Assembly (NCBI RefSeq): GCF_020080835.1
Contig: NC_058162.1
Span: forward strand, 22,698,144 to 22,762,143
Length of the DNA: 64,000 nucleotides
Direction: 5' to 3'
DNA from: Cotesia glomerata
Lineage: Eukaryota > Arthropoda > Insecta > Hymenoptera > Braconidae
Numbering within the stretch: position 1 is the first letter of the stretch; every line of letters begins with the position of its first letter. This document shows positions 47,160 through 59,231 of the stretch, piece by piece. The position numbers and the translations under genes were made by a program. The notes below the pieces were generated by a model, which was not told the DNA's origin, did not search any database, and saw nothing but the letters and a program-made list of their open reading frames with translations.

Positions 47160-47540
47160 ACATTAGTTATTTCACAATGATGTTTGAGGATGTTTTTCAT
47201 AGCTTTCGTGTTGGTTTCCAAGGTTTTTTCAATTTTTTAACATTTTCTGAAGTATCTTGATGTTTTTCATAGCTTTTTGTCATTCGTAAATGTTTTTAAT
47301 AGATCCATCATGTTTTCTGTTGATGTTTGCTATTTTTCGATGTTTCCTATGGTTGCTGTACTATTTTTTGACGTTACTCATATTTTTCGTTATTTTCTTT
47401 AGAATTTTTGCTATTTCCCGAATTATTTTTAAGCTTTGTGGAGTTTTTTCGACGTTTATTTTAGTTTATAATGTTTTTCAAAAATTTCTACTATTTATTC
47501 AAATTTACAATAATTTTTTCGCTTATTTCGACGCTTTATG
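47160..47540. repeat. T-rich degenerate repeat, left part
   Basis: Same TTTTTGATGTTTTTCATAGC-type words as 39707-40900. Interrupted by the element at 47541. Confidence 0.7.
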
Positions 47541-48495
47541 CACGGAGAAAAAAGTATTGCTATTGTAGCGATCCAGTGGATCGTGAACGTAGTATTGTGA
47601 TTAGCTCAAAACAGTATTGTCATTTTCACAATATTATAACCTGATATACTCAATACTTCGGATCCTTATATTCACTTGCCGTGGTATGTGAATATGTCAA
47701 AACCTACTGTGATCATAAAGAAACGTTTCCTTACTATGGCAAAACGGATCGTGATTATCACGATCCATGACGCCTTCAGCGCCACCACGGATAACCAAGT
47801 CTGAAACTTACGAGTGGATTTGTTTACAATTTTGGTGACGAAATAGTGATAATTACATAAATTAGTGAATTAATAATAGCGATATAGATGATTGGGTTGT
47901 TGATAAATCACTCGAGTGAAATCTTGAAAAACTTGTGTCGATTTTTGAAGGCTAGTAAAGAAAATATGTTATTGTATAAAATATGTACAGTAATAAAGGA
48001 GTAAAAATTCCATTCAAAATTTTTTTCTTATGATAAAAATATTTGCCTCTTTTAAATGAATATTTCGATAATACAAATTTCTAGATTAATAATAATAATA
48101 TTTGTAAAAAAAAAAAAAAAAGTCATGAGATAAATTCCAACAGTACTGCTGTAAGTCATTATTTAAACATTTTTAAACCTAACCCAATTCTTGACTGTCA
48201 TAATCTACACAAAAATTTTTAACTAATCAAGCTACAAAAGGAATTTGTATTCATGTTAATAACAATAATATACCAAAAAAATAATAATCTACAACAAAAT
48301 ATAATTAATATTTAATTCAAGACAACTAATCATCTATAAAACATAGCAATATAGACACTCGATATCCGAATCCATGTGGATTGTGATAATCACAATCCAC
48401 TAGATTGGGCATATGCGCATCTAAAGTATAGTCATACGGGGATTGTGATCATCACTATACTGTAATGTGGTAATAGCAATACTTTTTTCTCCGTG
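47541..48495. mobile_element. TIR element with CACGGAGAAAAAAGTATTGC ends
   Basis: Left end CACGGAGAAAAAAGTATTGC, right end its reverse complement, flanked by TG on both sides. Subterminal words GGATCGTGA/TCACGATCC and ATTGTGATAATCACAATC recur. 955 bases, no reading frame. Inserted in the T-rich repeat, which continues on both sides. Confidence 0.88.
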
Positions 48496-48950
48496 TGTAG
48501 CTTTCTGTTCTTTTTTTTATATTATTGAAAGTTTCTGAATATCTTTCACAAATTTTTGCCATTTTGTATGTTTTTCATATCTTTTAGCAGATTTAAAATA
48601 TTTTTTTCAATATTTTCCGTAGATTTTTATAATTTTTTGATTATTTCTAAGATTTTGTCGCTATTTTCGATGTTTTGCACAATTTTTTGCTGTTATTAGA
48701 CAACTTCAAAAGTTTCTTGCATGTTTTCCACGATTTTGGACTATTTTTGACGTTTTTTAAAATATTGTTCGATATTTTTCAATCTGTTCTATATTTTTTT
48801 AACTTTTTAATAGTTTTTCATAAATTTTCTCAGTTTTTTACCATTTTTCGCCGACTTAGTAATGTTTATCACTACTTCCCAAAGTTTTTTGCCGTTTTTA
48901 GCCGTAATACTTCGAAAATCATGTAAATAAATATAAACAACTAAAATTCA
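48496..48950. repeat. T-rich degenerate repeat, right part
   Basis: Continues the T-rich words (TTTTTTGCTGTTATTAGAC, TTTTTTGCCGTTTTTAGCC). Confidence 0.7.
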
Positions 48951-50473
48951 TGATAAATTGGTTCAAATAATTAAAATTCTTACTACAAAGCGTCAAAAAA
49001 CAATTTTTTAATATTAAAACCATTCTAAAATGATAAAAAAACTAAAAAACTGCTTCCGCGATGATAAACTTTAGATCCAAAAGTTAAAGTAAAGGAATTG
49101 TGATGAGTTTTTATCAAAAAGACTTGAGTTTTAATGAAAACGGTTCGGTAATTATCATTAACTGTAACTAGAACATAGAATAACTCATTACCAAAGGTTT
49201 ATCTTTAAAAGAATTAATTTTTTATCTGACTAAAATAGAATCGTTCCATAAATTAAAAATTAACCACTATTGAGAGAAATAAAAGAAAATAAAATATTCT
49301 GATTGCTTTCTTTATTTTATTATCCAATCAATGAACTTTGAATTCGTATAAATCAATAGAACACATTACTATTGCTATTATTAATTTATACTGGAATTTA
49401 AAATCAGGAAGACTTTTTATTGATCATAGTAAAAATTAACTCATAACTTTGGATTATATTCAGGTCACTTGGCTTCGACGCGTTCTCTCGTAAGCATATA
49501 TATATTGTTATTATTATATTTGTTATTTATAAAATAAAATAAGGGAAAAAGTATGAACGTCGAGAAGTGATTTATATTTTTTCGAGGGAAAACCTTTGGT
49601 GTTGTTTATTTACCATTACAATGCAACCGAGGGGAATACCCTTGAGTCACTAATTTGAGTGGAAAACATACCGTGGGTGCTCTTGTAAGAGTACAGAGCA
49701 TAGTAGACGGTTGAGGTTCCACTTATGCATATCGCAGTGAAGTTTCAAGCCCTTCCCGGTGAAAACGAGTTGAGGAAAAAGAAGCTAAAGAAAAAAATGA
49801 AGGCAAAAGGACAAAACTGAGACCGACGAATGGGTTTCAAGTTGAGCTTACTATTATATCGTGCACATAGTCGGTAGTCAGTAGGGCTGTTGCAGTTCTT
49901 ATACCAGAGGTACTCCTTACTCTCTCAAGATCTTTATCTGTATGGAATAAAAACTCCGGGGTTGAGAGGATGAAGGCAACTTGAGAAGAAGATGCGGTTA
50001 ACGACATCTCGCACCAGGAGTGCCTGCGTCGGGCTCTCAACAAATAAAAATTTTATAATAATAAGAACATTGAATATTATGATGATTGTAAGAAGTGGTT
50101 ATAAGCAAGTTACAGAGGTAAAGAGAGTTTGGATTGTTTTTAACCGAAATTTGAGTCATTTACTTTGCAGCAGTGCTTGCAAAAAAAAATTTTTTTTGGA
50201 AAAATTGTTTAAATTGAAGTTTTGAGGGAAATATTAAAAACATAGAAAAATTGTAAGAGTTTTTTTTTTATAGAAAATTTTATTTACTAAGAAAAAGGTC
50301 TTACTATTTTTTTGTAACTTGAAAATTAAAGCCGTAATTTTGATTTTAATTGAACACAAAAAAAAAAAAAAAACGAACAAATTTTATTTTAAACTTTAAA
50401 ATGGAAATTTCGGAAAAAATGTGAAAATATGGATATTTTTTTTGTAGGAAATTAAATTCTCTACAAAACAGTA
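48951..50473. other. Unique sequence, no gene supported
   Basis: 49600-50010 is less AT-rich. The open frames there are short and unrecognised. Confidence 0.4.
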
Positions 50474-50619
50474 TACTGAAAAAAAAAATTAACTTGATTC
50501 AAGAGAAAAATTCTTGTATCAAATAAAATTTCTTTAAATCAAGAATTTTTCTACTCAAATCAAGAATATTAAGTTCTTCAAAATTATATACTTGATTCAA
50601 GAACATTTTTTTTTCTGTG
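50474..50619. mobile_element. Small CACAG-type inverted-repeat element
   Basis: Left end TACTGAAAAAAAAAATTAAC, right end TTTTTTTTTCTGTG, TA on both sides. CTTGATTCAAG appears in both arms. Confidence 0.8.
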
Positions 50620-50691
50620 TATGCTGAACGACGTTCAAGCGAACGTTTTATTAAATATCCATCGTACTTTTCTTAGGATTGTTTTAAAAAA

Positions 50692-51750
50692 TCCGAACAA
50701 AAACAGTTTCACTGTAAAAAAATTGCGCCAAGTCCACGTTCATAACACTATTAAGAAAAAAAAATTTGTTTTTTCTTTACAAAAAGATATAAAATAAAAA
50801 AATTAAAAAATCCAAGTAACCGATATGATTGTATTTGATTTTCGGAAATTAAAAAAAATTTTATTGTAAATTTGAAAATTAAAAAAAAAATTTTGGAACG
50901 TATTTAGTGTGCGTGGTTGCAAAATATTTTACTTTTAATGAAAGTCGTAAAATCTATTTACTAGGACTTTAAAAAAATTGAAATACAAAATGACGCACAC
51001 CAAGTACGTTCCAAATTTTTTTTTAATTTTCAAATTTACAATAAAATTTTTTTTAATTTCCGAAAATCAAATACAATCATATCGGTTACTTGGATTTTTT
51101 AATTTTTTTATTTTATATCTTTTTGTAAAGAAAAAACAAATTTTTTTTTCTTAATAGTTTTATGAACGTGGACTTGGCGCGATTTTTTTACAGTGAAACT
51201 TTTTTTGTTCGGATTTTAGTATTTTTTGTAATTATAATATAAGTTTACAATTGGTACCAACTTAAATCTCGCGGTGGCTGCATTTTTTATAGCAAACTGT
51301 CCCCTTGAAGCTACAGTTTATGTCAAAACAATTCCAGCGCACCCTGGCGGATGTAGATGCAAGCTGTGAAATGTATTTTTTCAACTGTAGTTTTCCATCT
51401 ATTGGAAGATTACCATGCATTCTCGAATTATTTAGTCTGTGGCATGTCACTTTTTACATCGAAAAAAAGTCAGGATCGAAATTTTTGAGCTTACTATAGC
51501 TTGTGCTGATAAAATTTAATAATTTCAAGTAGATTAATTGTTATAATTGAATATAATTAATTAATATCAGTAAAATAAAGCATGAATTACTGTTATGATA
51601 TAAAATTTAGGAACAAGAAGTACCGTAGAATTAATAAAATTTTGCAACCTCAAAATACCGTTCTGCTTACAGTAAACATAGTCGGTAGTCTGGCGCTCCG
51701 TTTACAACGGATTTGAACGGAACTTGGCGCCAGATTCTACCGAATCTGTG
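50692..51750 (+). mobile_element. Composite palindrome-hairpin element, copy 3
   Basis: Palindromic part 50692-51213 (TCCGAACAAAAACAG ends, CGTGGACTTGGCG and GTGTGCGTGGTTGC words), then a body with CCCTTGAAGCTACAGTTTAT, then GGCGCCAGATTC and a perfect hairpin CAGATTC TACC GAATCTG. Close to copy 2 over its full length. Confidence 0.88.
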
Positions 51751-52133
51751 GAACTGAGAATCTTTAATTGAAGATATAACAAGTATTTTTTATCAAAAAT
51801 AACATAAACGGACGGTATTCAATTTTTATAAAAAATGTTTGAAGTTAGTGACTTCGATATTTTACGTGAGTGGAAGTAAGTGAGCGATAGTCTGTAAAGA
51901 GAGACAGCACTAGTGCGTGAGAAAGAAACCAATAGCCATAACCTTTTGGTGCCTTTTTCTTGTCTATGAACGTCCTTTAGCAGAAGGTTCAATTTTAATT
52001 ATACACAAAATTCTTTTTCGGAAAAATGAGACGCCAAACTTTAAAATGGAAATTTCGGGAAAAATATTATAAATATAGAAAAATAATTAGAAATATTTTT
52101 TTGTAGAAATAAAAATTCTATTTCTGATACTTT
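51751..52133. other. AT-rich sequence, no feature seen
   Basis: No reading frame, RNA gene or clear repeat recognised. Confidence 0.45.
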
Positions 52134-53090
52134 TGCACGCCTCATAGCGCGAAGCGTATGAGGTTGTGCTTTATACTCGACTCGTCAAGGTCAAGCAATT
52201 TTGTGATCTTTAAATGCCTCTATCACAACCATATTACACTTATACAATGATATAAGTAGATGTACACCGAAAAAACACTTAAATTAAACCATCTTTTACT
52301 TTTTAAAATCATTCTATGTTGCTATTTTGAAAAAAAAAAAAACGTTTTGAAAAAAATTTTACGTGGACGTCCGGATGTCACCCCATTTTGGATGTACCAA
52401 TGATTACTCCCGAACAAATTGATATTTTAAAACCGGACCTTTTTTATTAGTTTAAGAATTCGATGAACTGGGTCCGTATTTCATACACTGATAGAAGGAT
52501 TTCTTTATAGTTAAAAATATTTGTTAATATTTAACAAATCATTTATTAGAGACCACTTTTTAGTATTAAACAAATATTTCTTAGTATTTAAAAAGATTTA
52601 TTAATATTTAATAAATGAATATCAGATTTATTAAATACAAACAAATCATTTTAAATACTAAGAAATATTTGTTTAATACTAAAAAGTGGTCTCTAATAAA
52701 TGATTTGTTAACTATTAACAAATATTTTTTGGTACAAAAAAAATTCTTCTATCAGTGTATCAGTGGCCTAGTTTACGTATTTTTTTTTAAATTGAATTTT
52801 TTATTAAAATTCACTACGATACAACCGTACAAAGCTAAACGAACTTTTCTGATTTGTCACGTGAAAACTATGGCGCCACTTGATCAAGCTAGATTTTTTA
52901 AGACTGCGTGCGCATATGACAAGAAAAAAGGGCGCTGATATTTAAAAAAAAAAAATCAAAAATACTCTGTAAGAAATTACTTAATTATAATTTTTTTTTT
53001 TTTTAATCAATTACACAATTAATTTTTTTCTTAAAAAATGAATGAGCGTTATGAGGCGTGCACTTTTGGATTTTCCAAACTTTTTTTCGT
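52134..53090 (-). mobile_element. Family L element, copy 2, with nested family E
   Basis: Left end TGCACGCCTCATAGCGCGAA, right end CGTTATGAGGCGTGCACTTT then TGGATTTTCCAAAC. Reverse of copy 1, whose unfilled site at about 12424 shows the family E insertion, and which itself shows where family A entered copy 1. Confidence 0.85.
52486..52757 (+). mobile_element. Family E palindromic element, copy 3
   Basis: 272 bases, TA on both sides. The empty site in family L copy 1 reads (reverse) CATATTTCATATCAGTAGCC, against TTTCATA [element] TATCAGTGGCC here. Confidence 0.95.
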
Positions 53091-53739
53091 ATTTTGTATA
53101 TTTGAGCCGAAATTTCATCAATTTAGATGACATTTACCAAAAAAGCGAACCAACAAACTTTTTTTTTTGTGTTCAAAATCTTTTTATCGGTTTGTGGCGA
53201 GGAATGACAAGGCGATCCGTAAAGAGGGTGAGCGTGATTGGTGTTACACGATGTGTATTGACAGTATGTGGGTTTTTTCCGAAGGGAATTTGAGCGGAAC
53301 AGCCTGAAAACGTGCGTATGGGTTTGAATTTCACGCGAGAAGTCGAAAGCTAATGCACCGGATAACTCTCTGGGGAAGAAATTCATTACTTTCAACCCGC
53401 TAATTTGCGTTGGTGTATTGGGTTTCAATTGACTAAACACACATTTGAATTTCGTGGTCTAGAACACTTAAAAAATACATGATTATCGGAATTGTTACTT
53501 TATACAAAATTTTACAAAAACAAACTTTTTCAATTTATACCTAATAAGGATACTTTTATAATCTCATTACTTCTTTTCGATCGTCATTATTTATCTACAA
53601 AGTTTTCGTCAATAAACCGGAATGAGTTTAAGTAGAGCGTTGAAAAAACCGTAATTTAAACAATAAGCTGTTGGACGGAATCCAGAAAATTTTTCAGTTT
53701 GCATGATTTGCTATAAAAACTAAATATTGACGGCTTACT
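53091..53739. other. Unique sequence, no gene supported
   Basis: 53160-53420 is less AT-rich. Overlapping open frames of 83 and 105 codons on opposite strands show no recognisable motif. Confidence 0.4.
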
Positions 53740-55620
53740 AAAAGAACCTGGCATATTGAAGAATACTAATTTTCAAGAGAGATAAAAAACATTTTAACTT
53801 TTTTATTTTTATAAGTTTGAGCTTTCGTTATCTTTTTAAGCGCAAATTTCATTGACTATTAAAGAAACCTTCGAATTTTATATATTAGATATAACATACA
53901 GGTATGAAAAAAAAAATGATTTTACCTTTCCGACGTACTCTTGCTTGATAGAACTTGAAAATTTTATAGTATAGTCGAGTTTTCTGTATACAACGTAACT
54001 TACATTTATAAGTGACTTAGAATCTTTGAGGTGTTCCGGTTCACTAATTCGAGAACATACTCTTTAGCGAGGCAGAATTCACTTCAACAAGACTGAAGTC
54101 GCGTTAGCGAGAAGGAATTAGCTTCAGTGATTTTTTCCGCAGAAATTTTAATTTGAATTCAAATTCCCCGCGCTAGTAGCGCTAGAGGCAAATTCTCTGT
54201 TAAAGTGATTTGATTAACGAATGGCGTTAGTTGATGAGTTGATAACGTCATTTGATGAACCAATGGCAAGCGAGATATCATTTTGAAGGTTATTAACCTA
54301 GAATTTGAGCGTTACAAAGCTAAATTATTGATTTTTGGGTGTTGAATGCATTAATTTAATAATATTTAGTAAGAAAACTATTCAAGAAATAATTAATGTC
54401 AATTTTCATGAAAAATGTAGACAAGAAATCGTCGGCTCACTATGAGAACCTCGTATGCCGAAAAATGAAACATTTTAGAAGAGACAAAAAACATTGTAAC
54501 TTTTTTATTTTTATAAGTTCGAGCTATTGTTTTTTTTTTTAAGCACAAAGTTAATTTTTCTCTTATTATTGAAATGAAAATTAACAATTAAAAACATTTA
54601 ATTAATTAAATACATGGAATTTAGTGAGATACGAGGGTATTGTCTGTACTTATGTCTAAATAATTTGAGATAAACCCGAATTATTGCTCAAAAGTCTGAA
54701 TTTAGATTCAAATTTCCCGCGCTAGTGGCACTAGAAGCAAATTCTTTGTTTAAGTGATTTGATTAACCAATGGTGTTAGTAGATGAGTTGATAACGTCAT
54801 TTGATGAACCAATGGCAAGCGAGAAATCATTTTGAAGGTTATTAACCTAGAATTTGAGCGTTACAAAGCTAAATTATTGATTTTTGGGTGTTGAGTGCAT
54901 TAATTTAATAATATTTAGTAAGAAAACTATTCAAGAAATAATTAATGTCAATTTTCATGAAAAATGTAGACAAGAAATCGTCGGCTCACTATGAGAACCT
55001 CGTACGCCGAAAAATGAAACATTTTAGAAGAGACAAAAAACATTGTAACTCTTTATTTTTATAAGTTCGAGCTATTGTTTTTTTTTTAAGCACAAAGTTA
55101 ATTTTTCTCTTATTATTGAAATGAAAATTAACAATTAAAAACATTTAATTAATTAAATACATGGAATTTAGTGAGATACGAGGGTATTGTCTGTACTTAT
55201 GTCTAAATAATTTGAGATAAACCCGAATTATTGCTCAAAAGTCTGAATTTAGATTCAAATTTCCCGCGCTAGTGGCACTAGAAGCAAATTCTTTGTTTAA
55301 GTGATTTGATTAACCAATGGTGTTAGTAGATGAGTTGATAACGTCATTTGATGAACCAATGGCAAGCGAGAAATCATTTTGAAGGTTATTAACCTAGAAT
55401 TTGAGCGTTACAAAGCTAAATTATTGATGAACAATTAAAAACATTTAATTAATTAAATACATGGAATTTTATGAGATACAAGGTTATTGCCTGCACTTGT
55501 GTCTAAATAATGTAGGATATCTTGAGTTTCGCCATCTAGTAATATTTTTAAAATCAACCGGGAATATTCGAATAAATTATCTCTGACAATAAAAAAGTTC
55601 AAATTGCAGTAAAGACTAAA
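53740..55620 (-). repeat. Family B tandem array 4 with a near-identical recent duplication
   Basis: ACTTATGTCTAAATAATTTG occurs at about 54648 and 55195 (unit 547 bases), with a partial unit at about 55496. The two full units share nearly every base between 54230 and 55340, including private changes such as GTATTGTCTGTACTTATGTC, so the duplication is recent. Outer text matches the edges of array 3 in reverse. Confidence 0.9.
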
Positions 55621-56044
55621 TAATAACAAGTATCTATTCAAATCCCAATTAAAGTAATTAGAATACCAACATCCTTTGCACCTGGTTATTGTTAATAATT
55701 TTGCATTGTTTCGAAACCCTCCCTAATAAAAACAATGCAAGTAAAACATTTCACTTCTTTACTAACCGATATTCGTTAGCCGCTGAATGCGTAGGAAAGC
55801 GCATTCATACCAAACATTCCGTGTTAACGAATCAAAAATCCTCAAACCATTTACAAAATACAGAATTCTGGGGTAGCTCTATTTTATTTTCCAATTAAAT
55901 GAAAAATTCATCACTAAAAATGTAAAAAATTTGAACTTTTTATTTTAAAATTGCGGCAAAAATTTTGGCTCTAGACATAAGATTGATTCTGAATACAAGA
56001 GGATTTGCTAATGTTAATAAATTTTATTCTGACAAATATTATAG
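55621..56044. other. AT-rich sequence, no feature seen
   Basis: No gene or repeat recognised. Confidence 0.45.
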
Positions 56045-56599
56045 TATAAAAAATTACTGTTTCAAACAGTAAAAATTGCCATTTCAATATATAGTCCATA
56101 CTAAGAGGAAAAAGAGAACTCAGATGAGGAGAAGGGGGTCTTACTCTGGAAGAATTTAATATTTGAAACAGTAAATTCTACTTTTAAAATATACATTTTA
56201 TCAGTCCAAGCAGGTCAATAATTATAGTTTCATTTTAGCGTTGCATTTAAAATTTACCATTTTACTTTGTAAATATTGACGTTGCTTGTATTAGAAATTT
56301 AGTGACTTTATTTTATACTTTTTACTTATCATACGATCATTTTTTAGATACGAAATGATAAATATCAGTCAAAATTCTTAATTATTATACTTTAACATTT
56401 TCGACATTCACATAGCGAATATTACTGTTTGAAATAGTATTTTCTTCTATTTAAAGAATAAATTGTAGCGTTTAAATGATAAATATTATAAAGTGAATAG
56501 TAAAATCACAATTTTACTGTTTGAAATGGTAATTTTTAGCAGTTGATCATTACTTATTATAAATCGAGTATTATTTATTACAGTTTACTTTTTTCCGTG
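56045..56599 (+). mobile_element. Family D element, copy 3 (left-truncated)
   Basis: Starts within the family at AAAAAATTACTGTTTCAAAC (the equivalent of about 32396) and ends AGTAAACT-type terminus TTTTTTCCGTG followed by TA. Otherwise collinear with 32396-32953. Confidence 0.85.
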
Positions 56600-57544
56600 T
56601 ATCCAATAATCTCAGAACAGTAAAAAATCAAAGTACAAGGCTCTCATATACATTTTCCACTTTCCACCGAGTTTATTTATAATTACGACGAAAAATATAT
56701 ATACTAATAGGATCAATACTGTGTTCTATTTGCAAAATGAAAAAAAAATTAGTATTACCCGAATGAATTCGGGAACCGATTCGTGAAATTGAATTCCCAA
56801 TAAAATAATCTTGTAAGCAACATTTTATATATTTATTTCAATTTCGATGTGTATGTACATATATATATATATATATTTGAATAGAGTCATTTAAATTTGT
56901 ACTTGAGCGTAAAATTGGGAGAAATGTTTTGTCAGGGATACTGGTAAATTGTGGCGATTGAATTTTAGCCGGATCCTTTATTGGTAAAGTGGAAAGAACA
57001 GCGCGGGGAAAAACTCGTTTCTACGTGGTCGAACTATTTTTCGGAAACTTGTAAGGCCACACATGGCTTACTACAGTGTTCTGTTCAGCTGTATACTGTA
57101 TGTTGTTTCAAACGAGTGTAGCTTTTATACATATATACATGTATATAAATTGAGTATCGAGTCGAGAGTGGATACAGGGTGAGTGTAAAGTGAGTGGGAA
57201 AGGAGCAAGAGTGTGAGGGTGAAGTTGGGTACCAGGTTATGAGAACTGAACAACGTTCTGTTGAGGGAATCTCACGTTTTCAAACGAGTATCGAGATCGC
57301 TTACGCTTGGTCACGTACTACTGTAGCGGTCAATAATCCAATCACGGCTGTACCTGCTCGAAATGTTATTTTCTAAGTCACGTAATTATTTCAATAGCCT
57401 GCAGATTATACCACCGGCCTTTTGAATAATAATTGTTTTTATTATCTGCTTTATACTTGTATTGTAATAGAATTAAATTGATTGTTTTGTTCGCTTATTT
57501 TAATCGAGAATTAAACTATTAATTTAAATAATCTTTGATAAGAA
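56600..57544. other. Unique sequence, no gene supported
   Basis: A short ATATAT run lies at about 56860. 56900-57380 is less AT-rich with a 60-codon frame at 57194 that has no motif I recognise. Confidence 0.4.
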
Positions 57545-59200
57545 GGCACTGAAAAGCTCACGAAAAAATTTCGAAATTGGAAAAAGTCACAGTGGGTTTT
57601 AAAGCTGAGACTCTGAGGATTATAAAAATACTGGTGAAGACATAAAAATAACTATTTTAATTAAATTAATTCAGCAGTGAAGTTTGAAAAAAATTTTTTT
57701 GCAAAAATTAGGATTTTTTAACTTTAACAATTTTTTTCTCAGAAATTATTGGCTCTAGAAAAAAAAATGTTTAGATCAAAAAATCTAGCCCTAAGTTTTA
57801 TCTTGTGAATGAACTTTGTCAAGTTTTTTAATTTTTGTTAATAAAAAAGTTATGAAGGTTTAAATATTATTAATTGTGGTAAGTTTCCGAAAAAAATGGT
57901 TCTTTTCGACTGGAGGTGTTGAAAACATTGTGAAAAAATTTTTAAATTGAAAAAAGTCACAGAGATTTTTAAAGCTGAGACTCTGAGGATTATAAAAATA
58001 CTGGCGAAGACATAAAAATAACTATTTTAATTAAATTAATTTAGCAGTGAAGTTTGAAAAATTTTTTTTGCAAAAATTAGGATTTTTCAACTTTGACAAT
58101 TTTTTTTCTCAGAAATTATTGGATCTAGAAAAAAATGTTTTTACCAAAAACTGAAGTCCTGAGTTTTATCTTTTAAATGAACTTTGTCCAGTTCTTTGAT
58201 TTTTGTTAGAAAAAAAGTTATGAAGGCCCTAATACTATTAATTGTGGTAAGTTACTAAGTTTCTGAAAAAATGGTTCTTTTCGACTGGAGGCGTTGAAAA
58301 CATTGCGAAAAAATTTTTAAATTGAAAAAAGTCACAGTGGGTTTCTAATCTGAGACTCTGAGGATTACTAAAATTCCGGCGAAGACATAAAAATTACTGT
58401 TTTAATAAAATTAATCAAACAGCGATGTTTGAAAAAAATTTTTTTTTTGCGAAAATTAGGATTTTTTAAGTTCGAAAATTTTTTTCTCAAAAACTATTAG
58501 ACTAGAAAAAAATGTTTGAACTAAGAACTCTAGCTCTGAGTTTTATCTTTTAAATGAATTCCGTCCGGTTTTTTGATTTTTGTTAATAAAAAAATTATGA
58601 AGGTTTTAATACTATTAATTGTGGTAAGTTTCCGAAAAAAGTGGTTCTTTTCGACTGGAGGCACTGAAAACATTGCGAAAAAGTTTTTAAATTGAAAAAA
58701 GTCATAGTGAGTCTTAAATCTGAGACTCTGAGGATTATTTAAATCCCAGCGAAGACATAAAAATTACTATTTCAATTAGATTAATCCAGCAGTGAAATTT
58801 AAAATAATGTCTTTGTGCAAAAATTTGGATTTTTTTACCTTTGTTTTTTTTTCTCCGAAACTATTCCCTCTAGAAAAAAATATTCAATACAAAAATTGTA
58901 GCTCTAAGTTTCTTCTTTGAAATGTATCCCGTCCGCTTCCTTAATTTTTCTTAGAACACAAGTTATGAAGTTTTAAATACTATTAGTTATGATAATTTTC
59001 CAAAAAAAAAAAAATGATTTTTTCGACTAGAGGCGTTGAAAACTTTACAAAGAAACGTTGGAATTGAAAAAAGTCTTAGTGAGTTTTGAAGCTGAGACTT
59101 TGAGGATTTCAAAAATACTAGTGAAGATGTAAAATTATTATTTTAATTAATTACATCCAGTAATAACTTTTTAAAATAATGAAAAACGCGGAGATGCTGT

Positions 59201-59215
<15 letters not shown>
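57545..59215 (+). repeat. About 372-base tandem repeat, five units
   Basis: TGAGACTCTGAGGATT or a one-base variant starts at 57605, 57975, 58351, 58721 and 59095, spacings 370, 376, 370 and 374. Each unit also has TTTTCGACTGGAGGC-type text and AGTTATGAAGG. Divergence rises toward the right end. It stops close to an A-run at about 59206-59229. No coding frame is kept between units. Confidence 0.92.
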
Positions 59216-59231
<16 letters not shown>

